Both the position numbers and the translations under genes were made by a program. DNA of 64,000 bases, taken from positions 558,001 to 622,000 of the forward strand of contig NZ_JAUFQO010000016.1 of assembly GCF_030409835.1 (NCBI RefSeq), written 5' to 3'. A model generated the notes under the pieces. The model was not told the origin of the DNA and did no database searches. It saw only the letters and a list, made by a program, of their open reading frames with translations. Source of the stretch: Lutimonas halocynthiae (GTDB lineage Bacteria; Bacteroidota; Bacteroidia; Flavobacteriales; Flavobacteriaceae). Below, in pieces: positions 44,432-53,357 of the stretch. Position 1 is the first letter of the stretch, and each line of letters opens with the position of its first letter.

Positions 44432-46888
44432 TTGAAAGCAAAGTTTCTAATCTTTTTCCTTTTTAGCCTTGCCACCCAGTTACTATCTGGACAAACTGCT
44501 ACCATCAAGGGTAAGGTTTTAGATAGCATCAACAATCCTATAGAGAATGCTACTGTTAGTATTGGAAATTTAGGGACTGTGACAGATGCCTCAGGGGCCT
44601 ATGAAATCATCATACCTGCGGGCAAAAACATAACTATCAGATATGGTCATGTTTCATTCAATAGCTTCTCAAAAAATTTTAGAGTAAATCGAGGTAAGAC
44701 GCTCTACTTTTCTCCTCGTTTGTACAGCAAAACGGAATCAATTGATGAAGTAATTATTATTGACCCAAGAGCTGCTAGTCAAGGCGTAGTTCCAATAAGT
44801 AGTGAAACAGCCAGGCTTATTCCGAGTGCCAATCAAGGTATAGAAAGTGTTTTAAAGACTTTGCCGGGCGTAAATTTCAACAATGAACTTAGTACCCAAT
44901 ACAATGTGAGAGGCGGAAGCTTTGAGGAAAATCTGGTCTATGTAAATGGAATAGAAATATACAGACCCTTTCTTGTTCGGTCTGGTCAACAGGAAGGTTT
45001 GAGTTTTGTGAATCCTGAGTTAACCCAAAATGTAGACTTTTCAGCAGGAGGTTTTCAAGCAAAATACGGCGACAAACTTTCGTCTGTTTTGGACATTACC
45101 TATCGCAAGCCATCTCGATTTGGAGCCAGTTTTGAAGCTAGTTTTTTGGGTGCATCACTTATGGTGGAGGGCTTATCTAAGGATGAAAAATTCAAGGCTC
45201 TGGTAGGCGCCAGGTATAGAAATAATAGTCTTTTTCTCAACAGCAATGATATTGATGCCAATTTCAATCCGAATTTTACCGATATCCAAACTTATCTTTC
45301 CTATGATTTTAGTGAAAAATTTTCATTGGATTTCCTGGGAAGCTACTCTGTAAACAATTATGATTTCACACCTATTTCAAGGCAAACCAATTTTGGAACC
45401 CTAACCAATCCCTTGTCATTAGTTGTAAATTACCAAGGTAAAGAAGAGGATAGATATGAAACCGCTTTTGCGGCGCTAAAAGGAAATTATCAATTTTCAG
45501 AAAACCTATCTGTCTCTTTAACCGCCTCGTCATACAATACTAAAGAGCAAGAATATTATGATATACTTTCTTCTTATGGGTTAGGAGATGTTGATGCCAA
45601 TTTTGGTTCAGAAGATTTTGGAGGCACGAATTTTACTCAATCGATCGGTTCTCAACTTGATCATGCCAGAAATAATCTAAAGGCCCAGATCAGCAATATC
45701 AGAGTTACCGCTGATTGGAGAAAGAACACAAACCTTTTTGAATTTGGTGCCAAGTACCAATATGAAAATATTAAAGATAGAATCAATGAATGGCAAGTTG
45801 TAGATTCTTCCGGTTTTTCATTGAGACCACCTCATTTATTACCCAGGAATGATCAGCCTTACACGCCCTTTACAGGTCCAATTGAGCCATACATTAATGT
45901 TAATGCTACCAATGATGTAAACATCCAAAGGATATCTGGATTTGCCCAATGGAGTAAAAAATCGACAATTAATGAACATACGGTATGGTACAATCTAGGA
46001 GTTAGGGCACAACACTGGCAAGTTAGTGGTGTAGGTCTGGTTTCAGACAACCATACAGTTATTAGCCCAAGAGGTCAGTTTTCAATAAAACCCAATTGGG
46101 ATAGTGACATGTTATTCAGGGTTTCTGGTGGTCTTTATTACCAACCTCCTTTTTACAGAGAACTTAGAGATAGCTTAGGCACGGTGCATCCTGAAGTAAA
46201 AGCTCAAAAATCAGTCCATATTGTTCTTGGTCATGACTATAGCTTTGGCATGTGGGGAAGGCCATTCAAGTTAATCAGTGAGGTCTATTTCAAGAACTTA
46301 ACGGATGTGAACCCTTTTACGATTGACAACGTTAAGATCAGATATAGAGCTAAAAATAATGCAATTGCCTATGCAGCCGGAGTAGATCTGAGAATTCATG
46401 GTGAATTTGTCCCTGGTACAGAATCTTGGTTTAGTATAGGCTATTTACAAACTGAAGAAAATATTGATGACAGAGGCTATATTTCCAGGCCCACTGACCA
46501 AAGATTAAAGTTTGCACTGCTGTTTCAGGATTATGTTCCATCCGTGCCAAGTCTGAAAATGTATTTGAATTTAGTTTATAATACTGGAGTTCCAGGCGGC
46601 TCACCTTCTTATGCAGATCCGTATCTTTATCAAAATCGACTTCCTGCCTACTTTAGAACTGATATCGGGATTTCATATGTCTTTATCGATGCCAATAACC
46701 CTCCGAAAGCAAATTGGCAGAAAAAATTCAAACAGCTTTCAGCAGGTCTAGAACTCTTTAACATGTTTGATAACCAAAATACGATTTCGAATACATGGGT
46801 TAAGAATGTTTCATCTAATCGTTATATAGGCATCCCTAACTATTTAACCGGGCGCGTTTTGAACCTAAAAGTAGCCATGAGATTTTAA
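44432..46888 (+). CDS. TonB-dependent outer membrane receptor with carboxypeptidase-regulatory-like domain
   Basis: An 818-residue outer membrane transporter. It has a signal peptide (ends LLSG-Q), then a CarboxypepD_reg-like domain (about 25-105: ATIKGKVLDSINNPIENATVSI, VTDASGAYEI), a plug domain (about 110-230: SVLKTLPGVNFNNELSTQYNVRGGSFEENLVYVNGIEIY), and a beta-barrel ending VLNLKVAMRF with terminal Phe. It begins at TTG 44432, 14 bases after the M23 gene. Substrate unknown: there is no SusD partner, so it is not a SusC pair. The ECF sigma factor gene follows, but the receptor lacks a signalling extension typical of FecA. Confidence 0.9.
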   Translation: MKAKFLIFFLFSLATQLLSGQTATIKGKVLDSINNPIENATVSIGNLGTVTDASGAYEIIIPAGKNITIRYGHVSFNSFSKNFRVNRGKTLYFSPRLYSKTESIDEVIIIDPRAASQGVVPISSETARLIPSANQGIESVLKTLPGVNFNNELSTQYNVRGGSFEENLVYVNGIEIYRPFLVRSGQQEGLSFVNPELTQNVDFSAGGFQAKYGDKLSSVLDITYRKPSRFGASFEASFLGASLMVEGLSKDEKFKALVGARYRNNSLFLNSNDIDANFNPNFTDIQTYLSYDFSEKFSLDFLGSYSVNNYDFTPISRQTNFGTLTNPLSLVVNYQGKEEDRYETAFAALKGNYQFSENLSVSLTASSYNTKEQEYYDILSSYGLGDVDANFGSEDFGGTNFTQSIGSQLDHARNNLKAQISNIRVTADWRKNTNLFEFGAKYQYENIKDRINEWQVVDSSGFSLRPPHLLPRNDQPYTPFTGPIEPYINVNATNDVNIQRISGFAQWSKKSTINEHTVWYNLGVRAQHWQVSGVGLVSDNHTVISPRGQFSIKPNWDSDMLFRVSGGLYYQPPFYRELRDSLGTVHPEVKAQKSVHIVLGHDYSFGMWGRPFKLISEVYFKNLTDVNPFTIDNVKIRYRAKNNAIAYAAGVDLRIHGEFVPGTESWFSIGYLQTEENIDDRGYISRPTDQRLKFALLFQDYVPSVPSLKMYLNLVYNTGVPGGSPSYADPYLYQNRLPAYFRTDIGISYVFIDANNPPKANWQKKFKQLSAGLELFNMFDNQNTISNTWVKNVSSNRYIGIPNYLTGRVLNLKVAMRF

Positions 46889-46969
46889 GGAACTCAGATA
46901 CTTTTATCCATTTTTTTTTCTGAACTTTAAACCTTTCTCCTAACCACGAGTCTTAATACATAAACATAA

Positions 46970-47515
46970 GTGCTGAACGAAGAAGTTCTAATTGTAAAGC
47001 TTAAGGATCCCTTAACAAGGGAAGCGTCTTTTCGCACCCTTATTTCAACACATAAAGAGCGTCTTTACTGGCATATTAGAAAGATTGTGTTAAGTCATGA
47101 AGATACAGATGATGTGCTGCAAAATACTTTTGTAAAAGTTTTCAGGCATATCGATGGTTTTAAAGGTGAGAGCAAACTTTTTTCCTGGATGTATAGAATT
47201 GCGACCAATGAAGCCATTAGCTATTTAAATAAAAAAGCGAAGCATGCGGGTACTGACATACAAAGTTTTGGAGAACAAAGAGCCGAAAACCTTGAAGCCG
47301 ATACTTATTTTGACGGAGATGAAATTCAATTACAATTGCAAAGAGCCATTGCAAAATTACCTCAAAAACAACAATTGGTTTTTAATATGAGGTACTTTGA
47401 TGAATTAAAATATGATGACATGTCTGACATACTTGAAACTTCGGTAGGTGCATTAAAAGCTTCCTATCATCATGCAAGAAAAAAGATAGAGCTATACCTT
47501 ACGAATGAAATATAA
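46970..47515 (+). CDS. RNA polymerase ECF sigma factor
   Basis: A 181-residue sigma-70 family extracytoplasmic function factor. Region 2 spans about 25-95 (DTDDVLQNTFVKVFRHIDGF, LFSWMYRIATNEA) and region 4 about 120-178 (LPQKQQLVFNMRYFDELKYDDMSDILETSVGALKASYHHARKKI). The start is GTG 46970. The next gene begins 2 bases after its stop and encodes a protein with a transmembrane segment, a probable anti-sigma or membrane partner; the third gene is a Spy-like periplasmic protein. The trio looks like an envelope-stress unit. Target genes unknown. Confidence 0.88.
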   Translation: MLNEEVLIVKLKDPLTREASFRTLISTHKERLYWHIRKIVLSHEDTDDVLQNTFVKVFRHIDGFKGESKLFSWMYRIATNEAISYLNKKAKHAGTDIQSFGEQRAENLEADTYFDGDEIQLQLQRAIAKLPQKQQLVFNMRYFDELKYDDMSDILETSVGALKASYHHARKKIELYLTNEI

Positions 47516-47517
47516 TA

Positions 47518-48081
47518 ATGGATAAGAAGGATAAAGACATACTAAATAAATTAGACTCAAGTTCTACTGGGTTCAAAATACCTGATGGTTATTTTGACAA
47601 CTTAGAGAACAGATTGTCTGAAAAGGCTTTGACTAATGAACAATCAGATAATGAGAAGTCATTACATCAATTACACATTATCAGACCCAATGAGCTGAAA
47701 ATAGATAGAAAGGAAACAGGATTTAAAGTTCCTGAAAATTATTTTGAACAAATAGAATCGAGATTTGACAAACCTGGCAAGGCTAATAAGGCTGTTGGAA
47801 AAGTGAGGACACTTAGGCTCATTTCGATGTCAGTTGCAGCTACTATATTGTTGTTTTTTGGAATTCAATTTATGAACGATACACAGCAAAGCGTGAATGT
47901 GGTAAATATTGAAAATGAGGAGATCGCTGATTGGGTTGCTGAAGATCTTATCACCTTTAACACATATGACATTGCCGAAGCCTTTAGTGATGTAGAATTG
48001 GAGCAAACATTATATACCGACGAAGCGGTTAATGATTATCTCGACTTTATGGATATCGAAAGTTTAATAATAGAAAATTAA
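47518..48081 (+). CDS. Membrane protein co-encoded with the sigma factor (putative anti-sigma partner)
   Basis: A 187-residue protein with a cytoplasmic N-terminal half, one transmembrane helix (about 101-118, LISMSVAATILLFFGIQF) and a short acidic extracytoplasmic C-terminus. The N-terminal half contains two similar segments, TGFKIPDGYFDNLENRL (about 17-33) and TGFKVPENYFEQIESRF (about 67-83), an internal repeat. Position directly after an ECF sigma gene with a 2-base gap and this topology suggest an anti-sigma factor, but there is no zinc-binding HxxxCxxC motif. The start is ATG. Confidence 0.72.
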   Translation: MDKKDKDILNKLDSSSTGFKIPDGYFDNLENRLSEKALTNEQSDNEKSLHQLHIIRPNELKIDRKETGFKVPENYFEQIESRFDKPGKANKAVGKVRTLRLISMSVAATILLFFGIQFMNDTQQSVNVVNIENEEIADWVAEDLITFNTYDIAEAFSDVELEQTLYTDEAVNDYLDFMDIESLIIEN

Positions 48082-48085
48082 AACA

Positions 48086-48538
48086 ATGAACAAAGCATTA
48101 ATAATGGCAGCTATAGCCCTAATGTTATCTACTGGACTTATTGCACAAGAAAGAGGAAAGGAACGAATTAAGGCATATAGAACAGCCTATATTACGCAAG
48201 AACTTGATCTAAGTTCAAAGGAAGCTGAAAAATTCTGGCCAGTATATAATGAGTATGACAAAAAAATATTCGGCCTAAGGGTGGTAAAGATGCGTGAGGA
48301 GAGATCTCGTATTAAAGAGTTAGGAGGCCCTGAAATGCTCAGTGATGAAGAGGCTTCTCAAACATTAAACACGATGCTTGCATCAGAGAAAGAGATAACA
48401 AAGACCAGAGAAGACATGTACAAAGCGTTGTCGAAAGTTCTAAGCCCTACCAAATTGTTAAAACTCTATCATGCAGAAATGAGTTTTAATAAAAGACTAT
48501 TATCTGAATTTAAAAAGGGTAAGCAAGGAAATAAATGA
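48086..48538 (+). CDS. Spy/CpxP-like periplasmic protein
   Basis: A 150-residue exported helical protein. It has a signal peptide (about 1-20, GLIAQ), then charged amphipathic helices with AYITQELDLSSKEAEKFWPVYNEYDKKI, REDMYKALSKVLSPTKLLKLYHAE and a basic C-terminus. The helix-turn pattern and the L-[ST]-x-K-[LI]-L motif resemble LTXXQ/Spy-type chaperones and zinc-resistance-associated proteins, without exact motif identity. It is four bases after the membrane partner, last in the ECF sigma unit, so probably regulated with it. Convergent with the sigma-54 activator gene. Confidence 0.7.
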   Translation: MNKALIMAAIALMLSTGLIAQERGKERIKAYRTAYITQELDLSSKEAEKFWPVYNEYDKKIFGLRVVKMREERSRIKELGGPEMLSDEEASQTLNTMLASEKEITKTREDMYKALSKVLSPTKLLKLYHAEMSFNKRLLSEFKKGKQGNK

Positions 48539-48565
48539 TAGTTACTATCAATTGACTAGGGACGT

Positions 48566-49729
48566 CTATTTATTGGCAAATAAACGAATATCATTTTCGC
48601 TAATAACTTCTTCTCCAAGTATAGTCAATCGCTCCACAACGTTTCTCAATTCCCTAATATTCCCAGTCCATTTATAGCTTTTTAATAAATCAATGGCTCC
48701 TTTTGTAAATGACCTTGTAGCATTCCCCTGTTGCGCCGCTATCATTTCACTAAAATGATCGACTAATAAAGGTATATCCTCTACCCTCTCATTTAATGAC
48801 GGCACATTAATCAATATAACTGCCAAACGATGATAAAGATCTTCTCGAAACCTCCCTTTAGCAATTTCTCTTTTTAAGTTTTTATTTGTCGCTGCAATGA
48901 CCCTGACATCTACCTTGATATCCTTGTCACTTCCAACCCTGCTCACCTTGTTTTCCTGTAAAGCTCTTAATACTTTTGCTTGGGCGGAAAGGCTCATATC
49001 CCCAATTTCATCCAAAAAAATAGTGCCCCCATTAGCGGCTTCAAATTTACCAGCTCTGTCTTTATTCGCTCCGGTAAATGATCCTTTCACATGACCAAAC
49101 AATTCGCTTTCAATTAACTCTGAAGGAATCGCGGCACAATTTACTTCTACCATAGGATTTTTGCAACGCTCGCTCTTTTGATGTAACCAATGCGCTACCA
49201 ACTCCTTTCCTGTTCCATTCTCTCCTGTAATCAAGACACGCGCCTCAGTTGGAGCCACTTTTTCAATAATACTTTTGATTAGGTTGGTCGCGTCACTTTC
49301 ACCAATCATTTCATAACTTTTATCAACCTTTTTCTTCAACCGTTTGTTCTCGACAACAAGTTTCTTGCGATCTAAAGCATTTCGAATCGCATTTAACAAG
49401 CGATTTAAATCAGGCGGTTTCGATATATAATCAAAGGCACCAAGACGCATAGCTTCAACTGCGGTTTCCAACTCACCATGCCCGGAAATCATTATAAATG
49501 GAATTTCAGGCTTAAAGCTCTGTACTTTTGACAAGACCTCAACACCATCCATTTTGGGCATTTTTATGTCACAGAGCACAAGATCATAATCCTCTGTTTC
49601 TATTTTTTCAAGTCCTTCCTGCCCATCTGAGGCCTCTTCGACCGCATAAGTACTATTCTCGTTCTTAATGATTTTGATCAATACTCTTCTGATCGCATCT
49701 TCATCTTCAATTATTAATATTCTAGACAT
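48566..49729 (-). CDS. Sigma-54-dependent response regulator lacking DNA-binding domain
   Basis: A 387-residue NtrC-class activator. Receiver domain (1-120) with acidic pair near 9-11 and phosphoacceptor Asp54 (LCDIKMP); AAA+ domain (about 140-370) with Walker A GENGTGKE (169-176), the sigma-54 contact loop GSFTGA (216-221), LDEIGDM, and an arginine finger region. The protein ends shortly after the conserved NIRELRNVVERLTILG, so the C-terminal Fis-type helix-turn-helix is absent. Such activators work from solution or by partner recruitment. It starts at ATG 49729 (MSRILIIED); the in-frame TTG two codons earlier is rejected. The cognate kinase is not in this window. Confidence 0.88.
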   Translation of the reverse strand: MSRILIIEDEDAIRRVLIKIIKNENSTYAVEEASDGQEGLEKIETEDYDLVLCDIKMPKMDGVEVLSKVQSFKPEIPFIMISGHGELETAVEAMRLGAFDYISKPPDLNRLLNAIRNALDRKKLVVENKRLKKKVDKSYEMIGESDATNLIKSIIEKVAPTEARVLITGENGTGKELVAHWLHQKSERCKNPMVEVNCAAIPSELIESELFGHVKGSFTGANKDRAGKFEAANGGTIFLDEIGDMSLSAQAKVLRALQENKVSRVGSDKDIKVDVRVIAATNKNLKREIAKGRFREDLYHRLAVILINVPSLNERVEDIPLLVDHFSEMIAAQQGNATRSFTKGAIDLLKSYKWTGNIRELRNVVERLTILGEEVISENDIRLFANK

Positions 49730-49753
49730 CTTCAATTATTCATTAAATGGTAG

Positions 49754-51067
49754 TTAATAACGAATCCACTTTATTAATTCTTTATAATTTATTTTTTTTC
49801 CATACATCAGAATGCCAACACGATAAATTTTGGCAGCAATCCAGACAGTTCCTAAAAAGCTCACCACAAGTAAACTAAGTGATATCAAGATCTGCCACCA
49901 TGGCACGCCAAAAGGGATTCTCATTAGCATTACGATTGGTGAAGTAAACGGAATCAATGAAAAAATTGTTGCCACCGTTCCATGCGGATCATTGATCACT
50001 GTTGCAAATCCTATATAAACACCAAGCATCAATGGTAACATAATGGGTAGCATAAACTGCTGAGTATCCGTTTCATTATCCACTGCAGCTCCAATAGCAG
50101 CATATAATGAACTATATAATAAATAGCCCAAAAGAAAATACAGAATAAAATAAATGAAGGTACTGATAAGGGGTAAACTCATCAATTCATCAAAAATAAG
50201 CTGCGCATCATTTTGAGCAAGACGATCCATATGCTCTACTCCCAGTTGTTGCGCTCCAACACCATTTTGATGCAGGTCAACACCGAAAAAATATGAGCTC
50301 CCGACAAATATTAGTGCCATTAGGAATCCCCAGATTACAAATTGTGTCAACCCGGCCGCAGCAGTGCCTAAGATTTTCCCCATCATTAATTGAAAAGGTT
50401 TTACTGAAGAAATAATAACTTCAATTATGCGACTCGTCTTTTCTTCTATAACGCTTCTCATGACCATCGCTCCATATATAATAATAAACATCATGATCAA
50501 GTATCCTGCGCCCATACCTATCCCTATCTTAATGCCATTGATAATTTTTGACGATTTTACACCGCTAAAATTTGACATTTTTATATCTATATCCACTTTT
50601 GAATTTTCAAGTTTCACAAGATCAATGCCCAATAGTTTCATTTTTTCATTCTCGAGCTTCTTGTCTAGAATGGATTCTAAAGTTGAAATGGTGATCATGC
50701 TTGGAGAATCCTCTGAAAAGAATTGAACGTTACCCGCAATCTCATCCATATTCTCTCCTGCCGGTATATATAACAATCCTTCTTGTGAAGATTCACGGAC
50801 AAGTATCTTTGCTTTATCAAGCCCAATCTCTGTTAAATTCTCGAAAATGATAGATTTATCTTTGTTAAAATCCTCGCCCACAAACACCCCTGAGTCATCT
50901 ACAAAAGCAACGGTTCCTTTTTTCTCAAAACTATTCTTGGTCAACAAGGTTACAAGGGCAATCATTCCTATCATCAGAATAGGACTTAGAAATGTCATTA
51001 CTATGAAGGTTCGGTTCCTTACTTTGGCCAGAAACTCTCTTTCAATGATTAGTTTTAATTTCTTCAT
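49754..51067 (-). CDS. ABC transporter permease (NatB/ABC-2 type)
   Basis: A 437-residue inner membrane permease of the ABC-2 exporter type. One N-terminal helix (about 22-42) is followed by a large extracytoplasmic domain (about 45-180), then five to six helices (about 180-420) with GAMVMRSVIEEKTSRIIEVIISSVKPFQLMMGKILG, the family's conserved cytoplasmic loop. This layout is that of NatB, the sodium exporter permease, and similar proteins. It is paired with the ATPase gene 22 bases upstream. The start is ATG. Substrate inference (sodium or a drug) is only by family. Confidence 0.84.
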   Translation of the reverse strand: MKKLKLIIEREFLAKVRNRTFIVMTFLSPILMIGMIALVTLLTKNSFEKKGTVAFVDDSGVFVGEDFNKDKSIIFENLTEIGLDKAKILVRESSQEGLLYIPAGENMDEIAGNVQFFSEDSPSMITISTLESILDKKLENEKMKLLGIDLVKLENSKVDIDIKMSNFSGVKSSKIINGIKIGIGMGAGYLIMMFIIIYGAMVMRSVIEEKTSRIIEVIISSVKPFQLMMGKILGTAAAGLTQFVIWGFLMALIFVGSSYFFGVDLHQNGVGAQQLGVEHMDRLAQNDAQLIFDELMSLPLISTFIYFILYFLLGYLLYSSLYAAIGAAVDNETDTQQFMLPIMLPLMLGVYIGFATVINDPHGTVATIFSLIPFTSPIVMLMRIPFGVPWWQILISLSLLVVSFLGTVWIAAKIYRVGILMYGKKINYKELIKWIRY

Positions 51068-51089
51068 TCAACTGTTTTGCATTAATTAA

Positions 51090-52019
51090 CTATGAATTTT
51101 GATTTACAGTTTCAATAAAAATATCGCTCACACTTGGTATAACCTCTTTGTAATGTGTAATAGATGCTTTACTATTTAGGTATCTGATCAGATCTGATGA
51201 AGTATTACCATTATGTAATCTGATATTCAATTTTAGATCATCGTCAAGCGTTTTAAAGCTCGCAGGACTCACCTCAAATTTTTCTTTTAAGTCTAATTGA
51301 AGTGCACCTTTATCAATTGCAGATAGAGCCACTTCAAAAGTATTCGTTTTGAATTCTTTTTTTATATCCAGTAATTTACCATCCAGCACTTTATTCGATT
51401 GATGAATCAGCGCTATATATTCGCATAATTCTTCTACTGATTCCATTCTGTGTGTTGAAAAGATAATGGATGCCCCTTGATTCCTTAAATTGAGAATCTC
51501 ATCTTTGATCAAATTCGCATTGATCGGGTCAAAACCGCTAAATGGTTCATCAAAAATTAATAATTTCGGCTCGTGAAGCACAGTAATTATAAATTGAAGT
51601 TTTTGGGCCATACCCTTTGAAAGTTCTTCAACTTTCTTATTCCACCAGGGCCCTATTTCAAATTTATCAAACCAATATTTCAATTTTTTCTTGGCTTCTA
51701 ACTTTGACATACCCTTAAGTTGCGCCAAATAAAGAGCCTGTTCACCAATTTTCATGCGTTTGTACAAACCTCTCTCTTCAGGTAAATAACCAATATAATG
51801 GACATCATCAGGAGCCAAAGGCTTGCCATCAAACCAAACCAAGCCTTCATCGGGCATGGTAATTTGATTGATGATCCTGATAAAAGTAGTTTTGCCTGCA
51901 CCGTTAGGGCCTAGCAAACCGAAAATGCTCCCTTTAGGTACCTGCAGCGAAACATTATTTAAAGCTTTAAAGGAACCAAAATTCTTTACGATGTTTTCGG
52001 CCACTAAAATTTGATCCAT
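51090..52019 (-). CDS. ABC transporter ATP-binding protein (NatA-like)
   Basis: A 309-residue ATPase subunit. Walker A GPNGAGKTTF near 37, the Q-loop segment, the LSKGMAQKLQF signature near 139, Walker B LLIFDEPFSGFDP near 156, and the switch His in STHRMESVEEL are all present. The C-terminal extension (about 225-309) is typical of NatA/CcmA-type exporters. The start is ATG. It is immediately upstream of its permease in one operon. Confidence 0.92.
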   Translation of the reverse strand: MDQILVAENIVKNFGSFKALNNVSLQVPKGSIFGLLGPNGAGKTTFIRIINQITMPDEGLVWFDGKPLAPDDVHYIGYLPEERGLYKRMKIGEQALYLAQLKGMSKLEAKKKLKYWFDKFEIGPWWNKKVEELSKGMAQKLQFIITVLHEPKLLIFDEPFSGFDPINANLIKDEILNLRNQGASIIFSTHRMESVEELCEYIALIHQSNKVLDGKLLDIKKEFKTNTFEVALSAIDKGALQLDLKEKFEVSPASFKTLDDDLKLNIRLHNGNTSSDLIRYLNSKASITHYKEVIPSVSDIFIETVNQNS

Positions 52020-52078
52020 AGAAGAAATTTAAGAATTCAAATATAGTAAAATGAACGCCGAAAAAGGGATTAAATTAT

Positions 52079-52774
52079 CTAGCTGAGCCGATCTAAGTAT
52101 TTTTCACGAATTTCACGAACCATATCCACTGTCATATTCGGTTTTAGAACTCTTAGAACATCCGTTATTCCGTCCTTGTTGTATAAAATACCTTTGGCAA
52201 TATCGTAATTCGTAACAGAAATATTATTTTTTATATCAAAAGTTATATCTCTAAATTCCTCCCAATTCATATATCTTGGAACCTCAAAATAATACCTGTC
52301 CTTATTATGCGGCGATTGGTAAATACCCTCCTCAACATCAACAATATTGAAAAATTTGTTAACCCTTATAATCGCATCAGTCCCCTTACTCAATTTAATA
52401 TTTTTATGAAATTCGAAGCCGGCATCTCTATACGCAGTTTGTACTTTATCGATATTTGTGTAACGATCTATTCCCATGATACGAATACCACTGTATTTGT
52501 TTCTACCAATTACCACCTCGCATTTAGCTCCGTCTAAGTTGAGCTCATATTTATCATTAATCGTTTTTGTTGCCCTTAGTATTATTTCAAACGAAACAGG
52601 GTTTTTAGTTACTAAAACAATAGAGTTTGGTCGATTTACTTCAGTAAATCGACTGTAATAGGAAGCTAAAGGATTCGGGATATGAATAACAAATGTGCCA
52701 CTAACCTTATTTCGTTCAATGGGACTGATGTTCTCCTGAAGGGTTATTTTCCCTATTAATTCGCGTATTTTCAT
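52079..52774 (-). CDS. Hypothetical protein, unknown family
   Basis: A 231-residue soluble protein with no signal or helix I can call. Its N-terminus is MKIRELIGKITLQENISPIERNK. It contains charged, mixed alpha/beta segments and a C-terminal helix (DMVREIREKYLDRLS). It starts at ATG 52774; the in-frame ATG 42 bases upstream adds a Gln/Asn-rich stretch and is less likely. It is divergent from the MarR gene, and the 26-bp palindrome lies in the 119-base gap between them, so it may share the regulator. I cannot assign a function. Confidence 0.55.
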   Translation of the reverse strand: MKIRELIGKITLQENISPIERNKVSGTFVIHIPNPLASYYSRFTEVNRPNSIVLVTKNPVSFEIILRATKTINDKYELNLDGAKCEVVIGRNKYSGIRIMGIDRYTNIDKVQTAYRDAGFEFHKNIKLSKGTDAIIRVNKFFNIVDVEEGIYQSPHNKDRYYFEVPRYMNWEEFRDITFDIKNNISVTNYDIAKGILYNKDGITDVLRVLKPNMTVDMVREIREKYLDRLS

Positions 52775-52851
52775 AAAAATGATATTTGATTGGTTATTCT
52801 GTAGTTGCGTCTTCAATTTACAATATTTATTTTAAAAACTAAATTTTTTTT

Positions 52852-52877
52852 AAAATACTATGCATGCATAGTATTTT
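52852..52877. promoter_or_regulatory. Perfect 26-bp palindrome, likely MarR operator
   Basis: Half-site AAAATACTATGCA (52852-52864) is followed immediately by its exact reverse complement (52865-52877), with no spacer. It ends 16 bases before the MarR ATG and five bases before the -7 box, so a bound dimer would cover the promoter. Length and symmetry fit a MarR-family operator. The binding itself is an inference. Confidence 0.7.
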
Positions 52878-52881
52878 TTAT

Positions 52882-52889
52882 TATATTTG
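52882..52889 (+). promoter_or_regulatory. Predicted -7 box (TATATTTG) of the MarR-fad operon; leaderless mRNA likely
   Basis: TATATTTG fits TAnnTTTG exactly and ends four bases before the MarR ATG, so the start of transcription would be at or next to the first codon. The palindrome occupies the -33 region. Confidence 0.5.
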
Positions 52890-52893
52890 GCAT

Positions 52894-53334
52894 ATGCAAA
52901 AAGAAAAATCAATAGATCACGCATTAAGAGCAACATGGCAAGCGGTTGCAAAGATCTATAATGAACAGGCTGCAAAACACGATAGTACCATGGCCATGGC
53001 GATGGCACTACTCTATATAGATGCCGAAAACGGCACACCTTCAACTGCTCTCGGACCTTCTATGGGCATGGAAGCGACAAGTTTATCGAGAACACTTAAC
53101 AGTATGGAAGAAAGAGGTCTTATTTTCAGAGAAAGAAATCCTGAAGATGGAAGAGGCGTTTTTATAAAATTGACTGATTTAGGGATTGAAAAGCGAGAAA
53201 TTTCAAAATCTTCGGTATACCAGTTCAATCAAACAGTTAAAGATCACATCGACCAGCAAAAACTTCAACACTTTTTTGAAGTAACTGATCTGATCAAAGA
53301 ACTCATTTACGAAAAATCAATATTTAACGACTAA
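52894..53334 (+). CDS. MarR family transcriptional regulator
   Basis: A 146-residue winged-helix repressor. It starts at ATG 52894 (MQKEKSIDHALRATW). The ATG at 52864 is rejected because it falls inside the operator palindrome and yields an unlike N-terminus. Helices with NGTPSTALGPSMGMEATSLSRTLNSMEERGLIFRERNPEDGRGVFIKLTDLG (about 47-98) form the DNA-binding wing. The gene is followed 23 bases later by the fadN-like gene, so it probably controls beta-oxidation and itself through the palindrome at 52852-52877. The inducer may be an acyl-CoA or fatty acid, as in comparable regulators; this is inference. Confidence 0.87.
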   Translation: MQKEKSIDHALRATWQAVAKIYNEQAAKHDSTMAMAMALLYIDAENGTPSTALGPSMGMEATSLSRTLNSMEERGLIFRERNPEDGRGVFIKLTDLGIEKREISKSSVYQFNQTVKDHIDQQKLQHFFEVTDLIKELIYEKSIFND

Positions 53335-53357
53335 GAACTAAGCTATAATTAAATCTA

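Noticed and set aside
52864-52893. Upstream ATG for the MarR gene
   Set aside because: It lies in the 26-bp palindrome and before the predicted transcription start; the MQKEKS start at 52894 fits the family.
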